Translations under genes and position numbers: made by a program
The notes under the pieces: generated by a model
Seen by the model: the letters and a program-made list of their open reading frames with translations, nothing else
Database searches by the model: none
Told to the model about the DNA's origin: nothing
In this document: in pieces, positions 8,905 to 18,033 of the stretch
How positions within the stretch are numbered: the stretch's first letter is position 1
Layout: the number at the start of each line of letters is the position of its first letter
Assembly: GCA_025358945.1 (NCBI GenBank)
Contig: JANYHS010000211.1
Span: 1 to 34,522, forward strand
DNA: 34,522 nucleotides
Direction of reading: 5' to 3'
From: Acidobacteriota bacterium
GTDB taxonomy: Bacteria; Acidobacteriota; Vicinamibacteria; Vicinamibacterales; CAVVIG01

Positions 8905-9906
8905 ATGGGTAGCGCCCTCCTCGCTCTGGCACTCGGCCTTCAGGCTCTGGCGCCGGTACCGAAGTTCGATTCCGGCCGCGCCTGGGAACATCTGCGCCAG
9001 CTCGTCGCGATCGGCCCGCGTCCGTCGGGCTCGCCGGCCATCGAGCAGACCCGAAAATACATCAAGGACCAACTGGCCTTGTCCGGCCTGACCACGGTCG
9101 AGCAGAGCTGGGACGACCAGACCCCGCTCGACAAGGTTCACATGGTGAATCTCGCCGTCACGATTCCCGGCGCGCGCAAGGAACGCATCGTCATCGCCGG
9201 GCACTACGACACCAAGCTGTATCGCCAGTTCCGATTCGTCGGCGCCAGCGACGGCGGATCGAGCGCGGCGTTTCTGATCGAGATCGCGCGCGTCCTGAAA
9301 TCACGCAAGAACCCGATGACGATCGAGCTGCTCTTTCTTGATGGCGAGGAAGCGCGCATGCCCGAGTGGGGCGGCAACGACAACACCTACGGCAGCCGGC
9401 ACTACGTGGAGATGGCCAAGCGCGACGGCTCGCTGGCGAGTCTGAAGGCGATGCTGCTCGTCGACATGATCGGCGACCGCGATCTCGACATCAGGCGCGA
9501 CACGAACTCGACGCCGTGGCTGAGCAACGTGATCTGGGAAGCCGCGCGCCGTCAGAACCTCGACGACTACTTCATCGCCGACTCGACGCGGATCGAAGAC
9601 GATCACCTGCCGTTTCTCGCGGCCGGGATCCCGTCCGTGGATATCATCGACCTCGACTACGAAGCGTGGCACACCGCGAAGGACACGCTCGACGCCGTCA
9701 GCGCGCGCAGCCTCCAGGTGGTCGGCGACGTCGTGCTCGCGTCGCTGCCGCACATCGAGGCCCATCTCTCCAAAACGCTGGTCCTCACGGGGCGCCGCAT
9801 CGTCAAGCGGCAGTCGTTCAGGGTGCTGAAGGCGAAGTCGACGCTGCCGCGCCGAAAAACGCTGCGGCACTCGATGATCACGACACTGAGCGACGGCGGA
9901 CACTAA
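8905..9906 (+). CDS. M28-family metallopeptidase / glutaminyl-cyclase-like protein
   Basis: IVIAGHYDTK, GASDGGSSAAFLIEIARVL, LLFLDGEEA, GIPSVDIIDLDYEAWHTAKDTLDAV; N-terminal hydrophobic segment. Confidence 0.88.
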   Translation: MGSALLALALGLQALAPVPKFDSGRAWEHLRQLVAIGPRPSGSPAIEQTRKYIKDQLALSGLTTVEQSWDDQTPLDKVHMVNLAVTIPGARKERIVIAGHYDTKLYRQFRFVGASDGGSSAAFLIEIARVLKSRKNPMTIELLFLDGEEARMPEWGGNDNTYGSRHYVEMAKRDGSLASLKAMLLVDMIGDRDLDIRRDTNSTPWLSNVIWEAARRQNLDDYFIADSTRIEDDHLPFLAAGIPSVDIIDLDYEAWHTAKDTLDAVSARSLQVVGDVVLASLPHIEAHLSKTLVLTGRRIVKRQSFRVLKAKSTLPRRKTLRHSMITTLSDGGH

Positions 9907-9971
9907 AGAAGTCAGAACTGAGAAGTCAGAACTGAGAAAGAAGTCAGAACTGAGAACGGAGAACTCAGAAG
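9907..9971. repeat. Degenerate AGAACTN heptamer array
   Basis: agaagtc agaactg agaagtc agaactg agaaaga ... agaactg agaacgg agaactc agaagtg, starting directly after the M28 stop codon. Confidence 0.8.
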
Positions 9972-9996
9972 TGGCGCACGACTTCAGTCGTGCGTG
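9971..9996 (-). repeat. REP-like palindrome, copy 1 (possible terminator)
   Basis: gtggcgcacgacttcagtcgtgcgtg; 9-bp stem 9975-9983 / 9986-9994. Confidence 0.7.
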
Positions 9997-9997
9997 A

Positions 9998-11281
9998 CTA
10001 GAACCCGTGGCGCCGTTCGGTCCGTGGCTTCTCGCTGCCCGCCTTGATCGTCACGTCCGCGCCGATGATGCCCTGGATCTTTTCGTGCGTCAGCATCCGG
10101 TTCGACGCCTTGGCGGCGGCGAAAATACGATCGACGATCTCGTCGGTCGCCGGTAGCCCCCGGCTCTCCAGCCAGAAGATCACGTTCGACCGTCCGGACA
10201 TCGGGCCGACCTCGATCTCCTGCTGCCGCCCGACCAGGCTCGCGGGAACGGCCGCGTACACCGCATCCATCAGCGCGCGATCGCCCATCCGGAATGCCTT
10301 GACGACGGCCGCGGCGTGGACGCCGGTGGCGGTGCGAAACGCGTCGGCGCCGATCACCGGATAGTTCGGCGCAATCCGCACGTCGCAGGCCTTCGCGACG
10401 GCTTGCGCGTACGCGGGCAGGCCGGACAGATCGTTGTCGCGGTAGCCCATCATCACCAGGTTCACCAGCAGCAGATCGATTGGCGTGTTGCCGCAGCGCT
10501 CGCCGATGCCGAGGGCGGCTCCATGCAAACGGGTGGCGCCCGCTTCGAGCGCCGCGATGCTGGACGCGACGCCGAAGCCGCGGTCGCGGTGCCCGTGCCA
10601 GTCGATGCCGACGTCCGCGCCAATCTCCTTGATGACCGACTTCACAAAAGCGACGACCGCCCGCGCGCCGCTCGGCGTGGCATGTCCGACCGTGTCGGCG
10701 ACGCACAACCGCTTGGCGCCGGCGCGGATGGCGGTGGTGAACAACCGGCGCAGCGATTCAGGATCGGCGCGGGTGGTGTCCTCCGTGACGTACATGACGT
10801 CGACGCCCTCCTTGGCGGCAAACGTCAGCGCTTCGCGAGTGCACTTCTCGAGAAAATCCAGCGTCCAACCCTCGGCATACTGCCGGATCGGGCTCGACCC
10901 GATGAACGCGCCGCATTCGATCGGCACGCCGGTGCGCTGCTGAATCTCCGCAATCGGCTTGATGTCGGACACCAGTGTGCGCGCCGCGCAGTTCGCGCGA
11001 ATCTTTAGTTTGCCGTCGCTGATGGCGCGCGCGAGACGTTCGACATCCCGCGCCACCTTCGGTCCCGCGCCGGGCAGGCCGATGTCGGCGGTGTCGATCC
11101 CGAGCCCGTTCATGTGGTGCAGGATCTCGATCTTCTCGTCGATCGTCGGCGTCCGGACGGACGGCGACTGCAGCCCGTCCCGCAGCGTCTCATCGTCGAG
11201 CATCGCGATCGGTGTCGACGGCCCCTCGGCGACGGAGTCGTGATTCCAGTCGTAAATCAGCGGATGGGGCGCTAGGCGCAC
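9998..11281 (-). CDS. LeuA / homocitrate synthase-family (HMGL-like) enzyme
   Basis: MLDDETLRDGLQSPSVRTPTIDEKIEIL...YVTEDTTRADPESL...LCVADTVGHATPSGA...DWHGHRDRGFGVASSIAALEAGATRLHGAALGIGERCGNTPIDLL. GTG start at 11281 preceded by AAGGTG; the listed ATG start at 11347 would overlap the upstream ORF. Confidence 0.85.
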   Translation of the reverse strand: MRLAPHPLIYDWNHDSVAEGPSTPIAMLDDETLRDGLQSPSVRTPTIDEKIEILHHMNGLGIDTADIGLPGAGPKVARDVERLARAISDGKLKIRANCAARTLVSDIKPIAEIQQRTGVPIECGAFIGSSPIRQYAEGWTLDFLEKCTREALTFAAKEGVDVMYVTEDTTRADPESLRRLFTTAIRAGAKRLCVADTVGHATPSGARAVVAFVKSVIKEIGADVGIDWHGHRDRGFGVASSIAALEAGATRLHGAALGIGERCGNTPIDLLLVNLVMMGYRDNDLSGLPAYAQAVAKACDVRIAPNYPVIGADAFRTATGVHAAAVVKAFRMGDRALMDAVYAAVPASLVGRQQEIEVGPMSGRSNVIFWLESRGLPATDEIVDRIFAAAKASNRMLTHEKIQGIIGADVTIKAGSEKPRTERRHGF

Positions 11282-11285
11282 AGGG

Positions 11286-11564
11286 TCACCTTGGGTTGTC
11301 GGGGAGCGCGAGGCTTTCAGCCGCGCGTGCGGCACGGCGCCCCACACGGTGTACCGCGGTCAGACCGACGAGGAGCACCGCACCACCCGCGGCGGTGGCC
11401 ATCCAGAATCCTCGCGTCACGGCAGGGCGCATCCAGTCGTCCATGTTGGCGAACGGTCCGGCCGGATTCACGGCAGCCTGTGCCGCGGCGGCGATGTACT
11501 CACGTCCCGCAACGACGATCACGCGATCGAAGACCACGTTCCAGAGCAGGATTGCCCAGGCCAT
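11286..11564 (-). CDS. Small hypothetical membrane protein (two predicted TM helices)
   Basis: MAWAILLWNVVFDRVIVVAGREY...GFWMATAAGGAVLLVGLTAVHRVGRRAARAAE. Stop lies 4 bp before the downstream GTG. Start uncertain; listed ORF reaches 11678 but its 5' end overlaps a palindromic repeat. Confidence 0.5.
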   Translation of the reverse strand: MAWAILLWNVVFDRVIVVAGREYIAAAAQAAVNPAGPFANMDDWMRPAVTRGFWMATAAGGAVLLVGLTAVHRVGRRAARAAESLALPDNPR

Positions 11565-11671
11565 CCACAGGAAGCGGGCGATCGTCGCTGACGCGCGCGG
11601 CTGCCGGCACGCAACGACTCTGGAACGCAAAGCGCGAAAAAGTCGCAAGGCCCGTTGATTATGACACGCTC

Positions 11672-11697
11672 CACGCACGGCTGAAGTCGTGCGCCAC
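11672..11697 (+). repeat. REP-like palindrome, copy 2
   Basis: cacgcacggctgaagtcgtgcgccac; matches reverse complement of 9971-9996 at 25 of 26 positions. Confidence 0.7.
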
Positions 11698-11703
11698 GGG
11701 GCG

Positions 11704-11991
11704 TCAGCGGCGTCGGCGGGCGTAGGCGCGGATGCCGATGATCAGCACGGCCACACCGACGCCGACGTACGTGACCGTCGGCGAGGCGTGGCCACCGTTG
11801 GACGTGCGCTCGACGTAGACCGTGACGGCGACCAGCAGCGCGAGCGCGACCGCCGTGGGCAGGAGCCCGGATAGCCACGACGCGCGAGGTAGCGACGCCG
11901 GCTGATATTTCGCCTCGGTCGTCGCCGTGCCGCATTTGTAGCAGATCAGCGCCTTGGCGGCGATTTCAGTTCCGCAGTTTCGACACTGCAT
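11704..11991 (-). CDS. Zinc-ribbon domain membrane protein
   Basis: MQCRNCGTEIAAKALICYKCGTATTE (C-x2-C ... C-x2-C) followed by two hydrophobic helices. Confidence 0.78.
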   Translation of the reverse strand: MQCRNCGTEIAAKALICYKCGTATTEAKYQPASLPRASWLSGLLPTAVALALLVAVTVYVERTSNGGHASPTVTYVGVGVAVLIIGIRAYARRRR

Positions 11992-12002
11992 GCGTGTCTA
12001 GA

Positions 12003-15000
12003 TCATACCTTGAGGACATCGTCGTCTTTGGCGACGAGCGAGTACAGCACCGGCGCCAGAAAGATCGACAACGCCAGCCGCGACACCAGGCCGCCGACAA
12101 TGACGATGGCGAACGGCTTCTGCGAGTCGCTGCCGATGCCGGTCGAGATCGCTGCCGGCAGCAGGCCGATGCAGGCCACGAGCGCGGTCATCATGATCGG
12201 GCGGAGCCGGAGCAACGATGCCTCGTGCGTGGCCGTCTTGATGTCCTTGCCTTCCAGCCTGAGCTTGTTGATGAACGAGTACAGGATGACGCTGGTCTGC
12301 ACCGCGACACCCATCAGCGCCACGAACCCGAGCCCCGACGACACACTGAAGTTCGTGCCCGTCAGCTTCAGCGCCAGGAGACCGCCCACCGGCTCGGTGA
12401 CCAGGACGCTGAACATGATGATCAGCGGAAACTTCACGTTGCCGTAGAGCCCGAACAGAATCAGCAGGATCAGCACGATCGTCATCGGCAGGATGATCGC
12501 CATCTGCGACCGTGCGGACAGGTACTCCTTGTACTCGCCGCCCCAGTCGTAGGTGTAGCCGGTCGGCAGGGGGACGACCTCGTCCACCTTCTTGCGCGCG
12601 TCGGCAACCGCGCTCGCCAGATCGCGTCCTTCGACGCTGAATTGGATCCCGATAAAGCGCGAGTTGGACTCGCGATAAATGAACGACGCGCCCTTGCTCA
12701 CCTTGATGTCCGCGAACTGGCTGAGCGGCAGATGCTGGTTGTCCGGCGTGGCAATCAGGATGTTCTTGATCGCCTCCATGCTCTGCCGATACGGCTCCTG
12801 CAGGCGGACCACAAGATCGAACGATCGCTCGCCCTGAATCACCTGCGTCGCCGGTGCCCCGCCGACGGCCGTCTCAATCAGGGTGTTGATGTCGGCGACG
12901 TTCAGGCCGTAGCGTGCGATCTTCGCGCGGTCCGGCTCGATCGTCAGGCTGGGCTGCCCGAGCTCGCGCACGAGCGTGATGTTCGAAATGCCGGGCACGG
13001 TGGACATGGCGCGCTGCACCGCCTCGGCTTTCGATTCGAGCGTGTTCAGGTCCGCACCGAAGATCTTCACCGCCAGCGAACTCTTCAGCCCGGTTTCCGC
13101 CTCGTCGACGGCGTCCGCAGCCGGCTGCGTGTAGTTGAAAATGATGCCGGGAAACGCCTTCAGCTTCTGCTGGATCGCGGCGATCAGCTGCGGCTTCGTG
13201 TGGATCGACCCGCCCCATGACGGATCGCCGTACGGCTTCAGTCCCACGAAGTACTCGTCGTTGAAAAACCCGATCGGATCGGTGCCATCGTCAGGCCGTC
13301 CGAGTTCGTTGGCGACCGTGGTCACCTGCGGGAATCCCTGCAGAAGGTCACGCACCTGGGGACCGAGCTTCGAGGCTTCGTCGAAGGAAATGGTGTACGG
13401 CATCGTCGCGCGAACCCAGAGCGCGCCCTCGTCGAGGTGCGGCATGAACTCCGAGCCGATGTACGGTACCAGCAGGAGCGACGCGCCGAACACCGTGAGG
13501 CAGGCCACGACCGTCGCCGCGCGCTGCCGGAGGCAGGCCTCGAGCAACCGTCCGTAGCCGGCGCGAATCCGCTCGTAAACCTGAACCGTCGGCTCCTTCA
13601 CCTGCTTCCGCAACACGTACGAGCACAGTACCGGGAGGAGCGTCAGCGTGCAGATCAGCGACCCGAGGAGCGCGAAGCCCATCGTGTCCGCCATCGGCCG
13701 GAACAAACGGCCCGAAGGCCCGGTCAGCACGTAGATCGGCAGATATCCGGCGATGATGACGGCGATCGCATAGAAGATCGGACGCTCGACATCCTTCGCC
13801 GCCGAACGGATGACGCCGATCAGGTCGTACTTCTGTCCGTGCCGCTCGGCCAACTCGCGGAAGATGTTCTCCACCATCACGACCGAACCGTCCACGATGA
13901 TGCCGAAGTCAATCGCGCCAATCGACAGCAGGTTGGCCGGAATGTGCCGCCAGTCGAGGCAGATGAAGGAAAATAGCAGCGCGAACGGAATCGTGACCGC
14001 CACGATCAGCGCGGTGCGGACGCTGAACAGGAAGATGCCGAGCACCACCAGCACGAGCACCATGCCGCGCAGTAGGTTGCGCTCCACGGTCTTGGTCGTC
14101 TCCGCAATCAGTTCAGTCCGGTCGTAGTACGGGATGATCTTCACGTCCGGCGGCAGCACGCTATTGTTGAGCGTCGCGGTGAGTTCCTGCACCTTCTTCA
14201 GGATCACCTGGGCCTGCTCGCCGACACGCATCAGGATGACGCCCTCGACCGCGTCGTTCTGCTTCATGTAGCCGAACTGTCCGAGCCGCGGCGCCGATCC
14301 GATCGCCACCTTGCCGACGTCGTTCACCGTGACGGGAATGCCCGAGTGCGCGGCGATCACGATGTGGCCGATGTCCTCGAGCGACTTCACCAGGCCAAGA
14401 CCGCGCACGTAGTAGAACTGCCCGCCCTGCGAGAAGAACCCGCCGCCGGCGTTCGCGTTGTTGTTCGCGAGCTGCTGCACAATCTGCGGAACGGTGACCC
14501 CGTACGACATCAGCCGGTGCGGATCGATCTGCACCTGGTACTGCATCGTCTCGCCGCCGAGGCTGGAGTCGGCGGCGACGCCCTGGATGGCGCGGTAGCG
14601 CCGCTCGAGCACCCAGTCCTCGAGAATCTTCAGCTCCTGGGCGGATCGGTCAGGGCTCTGCAGCACGTACCGGTAGATCAGGCCGCTCGGGCTGAAGAGC
14701 GGGGATATGCCGGGGGTCACGCCAGCCGGTACATGTGCGTCCGCGATCCGTTCGAACGCCTGCTCGCGGGCGAAGTACGGATCGGTGTCGTACTGGAAAT
14801 TCATCGTGACCGACGAAAGCCCGTACAGCGAGATCGAACGCAGCGCGTCGAGCTTCGGGATGCCGTTCATCTCGACCTCGAGCGGGATGGTGATCAGGCG
14901 CTCGACTTCTTCCGCGGCATGCCCCGGCCACTGCGACACGATCTGGACCCGTGGCGGCGACAGATCCGGGTAGGCGTCAATCGGCAGGTTCTGGAACGAG

Positions 15001-15086
15001 ATGACGCCCCACACCGCCAGGCACAGCATCGCCACGATGACGATGAATCGCTGCGAGAGCGAGAAGGAAACGATGCGGTTGATCAT
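12003..15086 (-). CDS. CzcA/CusA-family heavy-metal efflux RND permease
   Basis: 1027 aa; MINRIVSFSLSQRFIVIVAMLCLAVWGVISFQNLPIDAYPDLSPPRVQIVSQWPG; GAIDFGIIVDGSVVMVENIFRE (CzcA-like DFG...D..E TM4 pattern). Confidence 0.95.
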   Translation of the reverse strand: MINRIVSFSLSQRFIVIVAMLCLAVWGVISFQNLPIDAYPDLSPPRVQIVSQWPGHAAEEVERLITIPLEVEMNGIPKLDALRSISLYGLSSVTMNFQYDTDPYFAREQAFERIADAHVPAGVTPGISPLFSPSGLIYRYVLQSPDRSAQELKILEDWVLERRYRAIQGVAADSSLGGETMQYQVQIDPHRLMSYGVTVPQIVQQLANNNANAGGGFFSQGGQFYYVRGLGLVKSLEDIGHIVIAAHSGIPVTVNDVGKVAIGSAPRLGQFGYMKQNDAVEGVILMRVGEQAQVILKKVQELTATLNNSVLPPDVKIIPYYDRTELIAETTKTVERNLLRGMVLVLVVLGIFLFSVRTALIVAVTIPFALLFSFICLDWRHIPANLLSIGAIDFGIIVDGSVVMVENIFRELAERHGQKYDLIGVIRSAAKDVERPIFYAIAVIIAGYLPIYVLTGPSGRLFRPMADTMGFALLGSLICTLTLLPVLCSYVLRKQVKEPTVQVYERIRAGYGRLLEACLRQRAATVVACLTVFGASLLLVPYIGSEFMPHLDEGALWVRATMPYTISFDEASKLGPQVRDLLQGFPQVTTVANELGRPDDGTDPIGFFNDEYFVGLKPYGDPSWGGSIHTKPQLIAAIQQKLKAFPGIIFNYTQPAADAVDEAETGLKSSLAVKIFGADLNTLESKAEAVQRAMSTVPGISNITLVRELGQPSLTIEPDRAKIARYGLNVADINTLIETAVGGAPATQVIQGERSFDLVVRLQEPYRQSMEAIKNILIATPDNQHLPLSQFADIKVSKGASFIYRESNSRFIGIQFSVEGRDLASAVADARKKVDEVVPLPTGYTYDWGGEYKEYLSARSQMAIILPMTIVLILLILFGLYGNVKFPLIIMFSVLVTEPVGGLLALKLTGTNFSVSSGLGFVALMGVAVQTSVILYSFINKLRLEGKDIKTATHEASLLRLRPIMMTALVACIGLLPAAISTGIGSDSQKPFAIVIVGGLVSRLALSIFLAPVLYSLVAKDDDVLKV

Positions 15087-15090
15087 GGCG

Positions 15091-16278
15091 TTAAGGCCGG
15101 TACGTATTCGCGAACTGTAAGAACACGCTGCCCTGCGAGACCACCGGATCGCCGGCCTTGAGGCCGTCCATCACCTGCGTGTCGTCGCCCTGCTGGCCGC
15201 CCAGCTTCACGAGACGCTGCGCAAACTTGCCGGCATCCGTCTGCATGTAGACGAACGGGAAGTTCTGCTCGTCGTAAAGCACGGCGGTGGTCGGGATCAC
15301 GAGCACGTCGCGCGTCGTCTTGTCGTGGATCACGACGTCGAGGAACAGATCCTTCTTGAGCACGCCGCCGGTGTTCTGCGTGACGATGCGAACCGAGGTC
15401 GTGCGCGTCGCCGGATCCAGCAGGTCACCGATATACGCCACCGTGCCGTGGAACGTCTCGGGGAACGACGCGTTCCGCTCGTCGACCTTGTCGCCGACAT
15501 GCACCGACGCCAGGTCCTTGTCGTACACGTGTCCCTGGACCCAGACCGTGGACGTGTTGCTGATCACGAACGCCGCGGTCGTCCCGGCCTGGATGAACTG
15601 ACCGGGCAGCACCAGCTTTTGCACCACGACGCCGGCCAGCTGTGCGCGCATCACCAGCTCAGGCCGGATCGCCACGTTTTGTTGCTCGGCCCCGGTGATC
15701 TCGCTTTGCGTGACGCCGTAGATCTTCAGCGCCTGCAACGCCGTCTGCACGTCCGTGCCGGAGTCGTTGTAGTCGGCCTGCGCGGATTCAAAGTCGCGCG
15801 GCGACAGCGCCTTGTGATCGAGCAGATCCTGGCTGCGGGTCAGCACGCGCTGCGCGAGACTGAACCGGTTCTTCGCCTTGCGATACACCGCGATTGCGTT
15901 GGTGATGTCCGCGCTGGCCACGTATAACAGCGGGTCGCCGGCCTTGACGCGCGCACCGGTGTCGACAACGATCCGCGCGATTGGGCCACTGACCTGCGTG
16001 ATGGCCTGCGTCGTGTGGTCATTGTCCCAATCGACCGTGCCGGTCGTGCGCACTTCCGCGGACCATGTGGCGGCGCGAACCGCCGCGATCTTCAGGTGCG
16101 GCAATTGATCCGGCGGCACGGCGAAGTAGGTGGCACCGGCCTGGCCAGCCGCGGCCGTCGGCGCGGGCGTGGAGCCCGGCGCGGCAGCCGCCTCCTTGGC
16201 TACCGCAGCGGGCGGTGCGCCGTTCTGGCACGCTGACCCCGCCAGCGCGACGATGACCGCGATACTCGCGCTTCTCAT
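15091..16278 (-). CDS. Efflux RND periplasmic adaptor subunit (CzcB/CusB-like)
   Basis: Lipoprotein-like N-terminus (ALAGSACQNG); TTGTVDWDNDHTTQAITQVSGPIARIVVDTGARVKAGDPLLYV; position within the operon. Confidence 0.92.
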   Translation of the reverse strand: MRSASIAVIVALAGSACQNGAPPAAVAKEAAAAPGSTPAPTAAAGQAGATYFAVPPDQLPHLKIAAVRAATWSAEVRTTGTVDWDNDHTTQAITQVSGPIARIVVDTGARVKAGDPLLYVASADITNAIAVYRKAKNRFSLAQRVLTRSQDLLDHKALSPRDFESAQADYNDSGTDVQTALQALKIYGVTQSEITGAEQQNVAIRPELVMRAQLAGVVVQKLVLPGQFIQAGTTAAFVISNTSTVWVQGHVYDKDLASVHVGDKVDERNASFPETFHGTVAYIGDLLDPATRTTSVRIVTQNTGGVLKKDLFLDVVIHDKTTRDVLVIPTTAVLYDEQNFPFVYMQTDAGKFAQRLVKLGGQQGDDTQVMDGLKAGDPVVSQGSVFLQFANTYRP

Positions 16279-17573
16279 TGCATGACCTGCCTTCCAACCG
16301 CGAAATTGATCTGCTGGACGCTCGTCATGTACGCCGCCAGCGCCTGCCGATACGCCAACTGCGTCGTCCGGTATGTGCGCTCCGCGTCCAGCAAGTCGAG
16401 CAACGTGCCGTTGCCCTGCTGGTACACGTAGGTCGTGATGTCGAGCGACTGCTTCGCCTGGTTCAGATAGCCCGACTCGAACAGGCCCAGCACCTTCTGA
16501 CTGGTCTGGAACGTGGCATACGCGCTGACGACGTCTGTGATGACCCCGGTGCGCGCGCCAGACTCCGCCTCAGCTGCCTGTAGCAGTCCGACCTTCGCGT
16601 GCGCGATGTTGCCCTGGTTGCGGTCGTGAATCGGGAGCTCCACCGAAATGGAAAACCCAAGCGCGTTCAGCGGCCCGGCGCGGTCATATTCCACACCCCC
16701 GGTAATGTCGCGCGCGCGATTGCTGTAGGCGAGCGCCTGCGTGTCTTCGGCAAGTTTGATGCCGCTGCGCGCCGCCCGCAGGTCCGGCCTCGCGTCGAGC
16801 GCGTCACGTTTCAGGTCCTCGAGCGCCACGGTGTATTTGACATACGCGAGATCGCCCTCGACGTCGAACGTCTCGGCCACACCCTCGAAGCCCACGTTCT
16901 GACGCAACGCCGCTTTCGCCAGCACGAGCGCGACTCCGGCCGAGGACACGTCTTGCTCGAACTGCAGCTTCTGCAGCGAAATCTTGAAGAAGTCGGACTC
17001 CGCGAGGTCGCCGGCGCGCAGACGCTCGCGGTTCACGTCCACCACGTTTGAAAAGTTCTTCAGGTTTTCCTGCGCCAGGTCGAGCGATGATTTAGCGAAT
17101 AGGACATTGATGAATGACTGCGACGTCTGAAAGATCAGCTGACGCCCTGCATCGGCGGCCGTCTTCGCCGTCACGTCCGTGGTGTCGCGGGCGACGAGTG
17201 TCCGTTTCTCGCGCTTGCCGCCGCGCTCGAAGAGATAACTGACCGACTCGACGAAGTTCTGGTTGTTGGTCAGGTTGTCCCAACTGAACAGATCGGGCGG
17301 CGCGAAGATTGGAAAGTTCTCGTTGGTCGACGTGAACACCGGATTCGGTTTCAACGCCGCAGTGATTTCGTCGGCTTTCGAGAGGTCCACGTTCAGGCGC
17401 TGCGCACGTAGCAGGTGGTTGTGCTCGAGCGCCAGCCGCACCGCATCACCCATCGAGATGCGGGTGGACGGCAGCGGCTGGACGGCGACCGCCTGCGCCG
17501 CGGCCGCAACTGGCACAGCCGACGCAACCAGCATGGCACCGACGCAGCGTTTCATGGATGACCATGCGCGCAT
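16275..17573 (-). CDS. TolC-family outer membrane efflux protein (CzcC-like)
   Basis: MRAWSSMKRCVGAMLVASAVPVAAAAQ signal peptide; AVRLALEHNHLLRAQRLNVDLSKADEITAALKPNPVF; AAG GAG Shine-Dalgarno upstream of 17573; ATGA overlap with the adaptor gene. Confidence 0.9.
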   Translation of the reverse strand: MRAWSSMKRCVGAMLVASAVPVAAAAQAVAVQPLPSTRISMGDAVRLALEHNHLLRAQRLNVDLSKADEITAALKPNPVFTSTNENFPIFAPPDLFSWDNLTNNQNFVESVSYLFERGGKREKRTLVARDTTDVTAKTAADAGRQLIFQTSQSFINVLFAKSSLDLAQENLKNFSNVVDVNRERLRAGDLAESDFFKISLQKLQFEQDVSSAGVALVLAKAALRQNVGFEGVAETFDVEGDLAYVKYTVALEDLKRDALDARPDLRAARSGIKLAEDTQALAYSNRARDITGGVEYDRAGPLNALGFSISVELPIHDRNQGNIAHAKVGLLQAAEAESGARTGVITDVVSAYATFQTSQKVLGLFESGYLNQAKQSLDITTYVYQQGNGTLLDLLDAERTYRTTQLAYRQALAAYMTSVQQINFAVGRQVMQ

Positions 17574-17701
17574 CGAGTTCGACTCCTTCAAGTGACCTGA
17601 CGAACGGTGGCGCGATGCCATCCGCACACGAAGTGCAACTCAGGCCACGCGACAACCGCGAAAAATGGATGGCTCCGTCCGCAGACGAAGCAATGAGGGG
17701 A

Positions 17702-18001
17702 TCAGGTGCGGGCGGGGGGCGAACGGCCGGTGGTGCGAACCGCGAGGAGCGTGCCCGTATCGAGGAGGACGGACGAGGTGGCGGATCCCGCATCGGCGAG
17801 CTGCGCAGCGCCCGGGGCGAGCGCAATCTGCGTGTCGGAGCCGAGCTGCGTGGACGTGCAGGACGTGCAGTGCTGCGGCGTCTTCAGCTCGCAGGAGAGA
17901 TCGTGGTGCTCAAAGGGTGACGCGACCAGGAAAACGGCATAGATCGCCATCCCGACAAGCGCCAGGCGCCACGAGAGACGACCGCTCCCCCTTCGAGTCA
18001 T
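17702..18001 (-). CDS. Small membrane-anchored Cys/His-containing hypothetical protein upstream of the RND operon
   Basis: One TM helix then SPFEHHDLSCELKTPQHCTSCTSTQLGSD. Start at 18001 chosen because TATAAT lies 8 nt upstream; the listed start at 18007 is only 2 nt from it. Confidence 0.55.
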   Translation of the reverse strand: MTRRGSGRLSWRLALVGMAIYAVFLVASPFEHHDLSCELKTPQHCTSCTSTQLGSDTQIALAPGAAQLADAGSATSSVLLDTGTLLAVRTTGRSPPART

Positions 18002-18009
18002 CCGCATCG

Positions 18010-18015
18010 ATTATA
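18010..18015 (-). promoter_or_regulatory. Candidate -10 element (TATAAT) for the small Cys/His ORF
   Basis: Minus strand tataat, 8 nt upstream of ATG at 18001. Confidence 0.45.
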
Positions 18016-18033
18016 CGCCTGGCGACAAGCCGT

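Noticed and set aside
7588-9204. 538-aa minus-strand ORF
   Set aside because: Antisense shadow of citrate synthase; no recognisable domain.
11994-13220. 408-aa plus-strand ORF
   Set aside because: Antisense to the RND permease; His/Arg/Asp-rich shadow composition.
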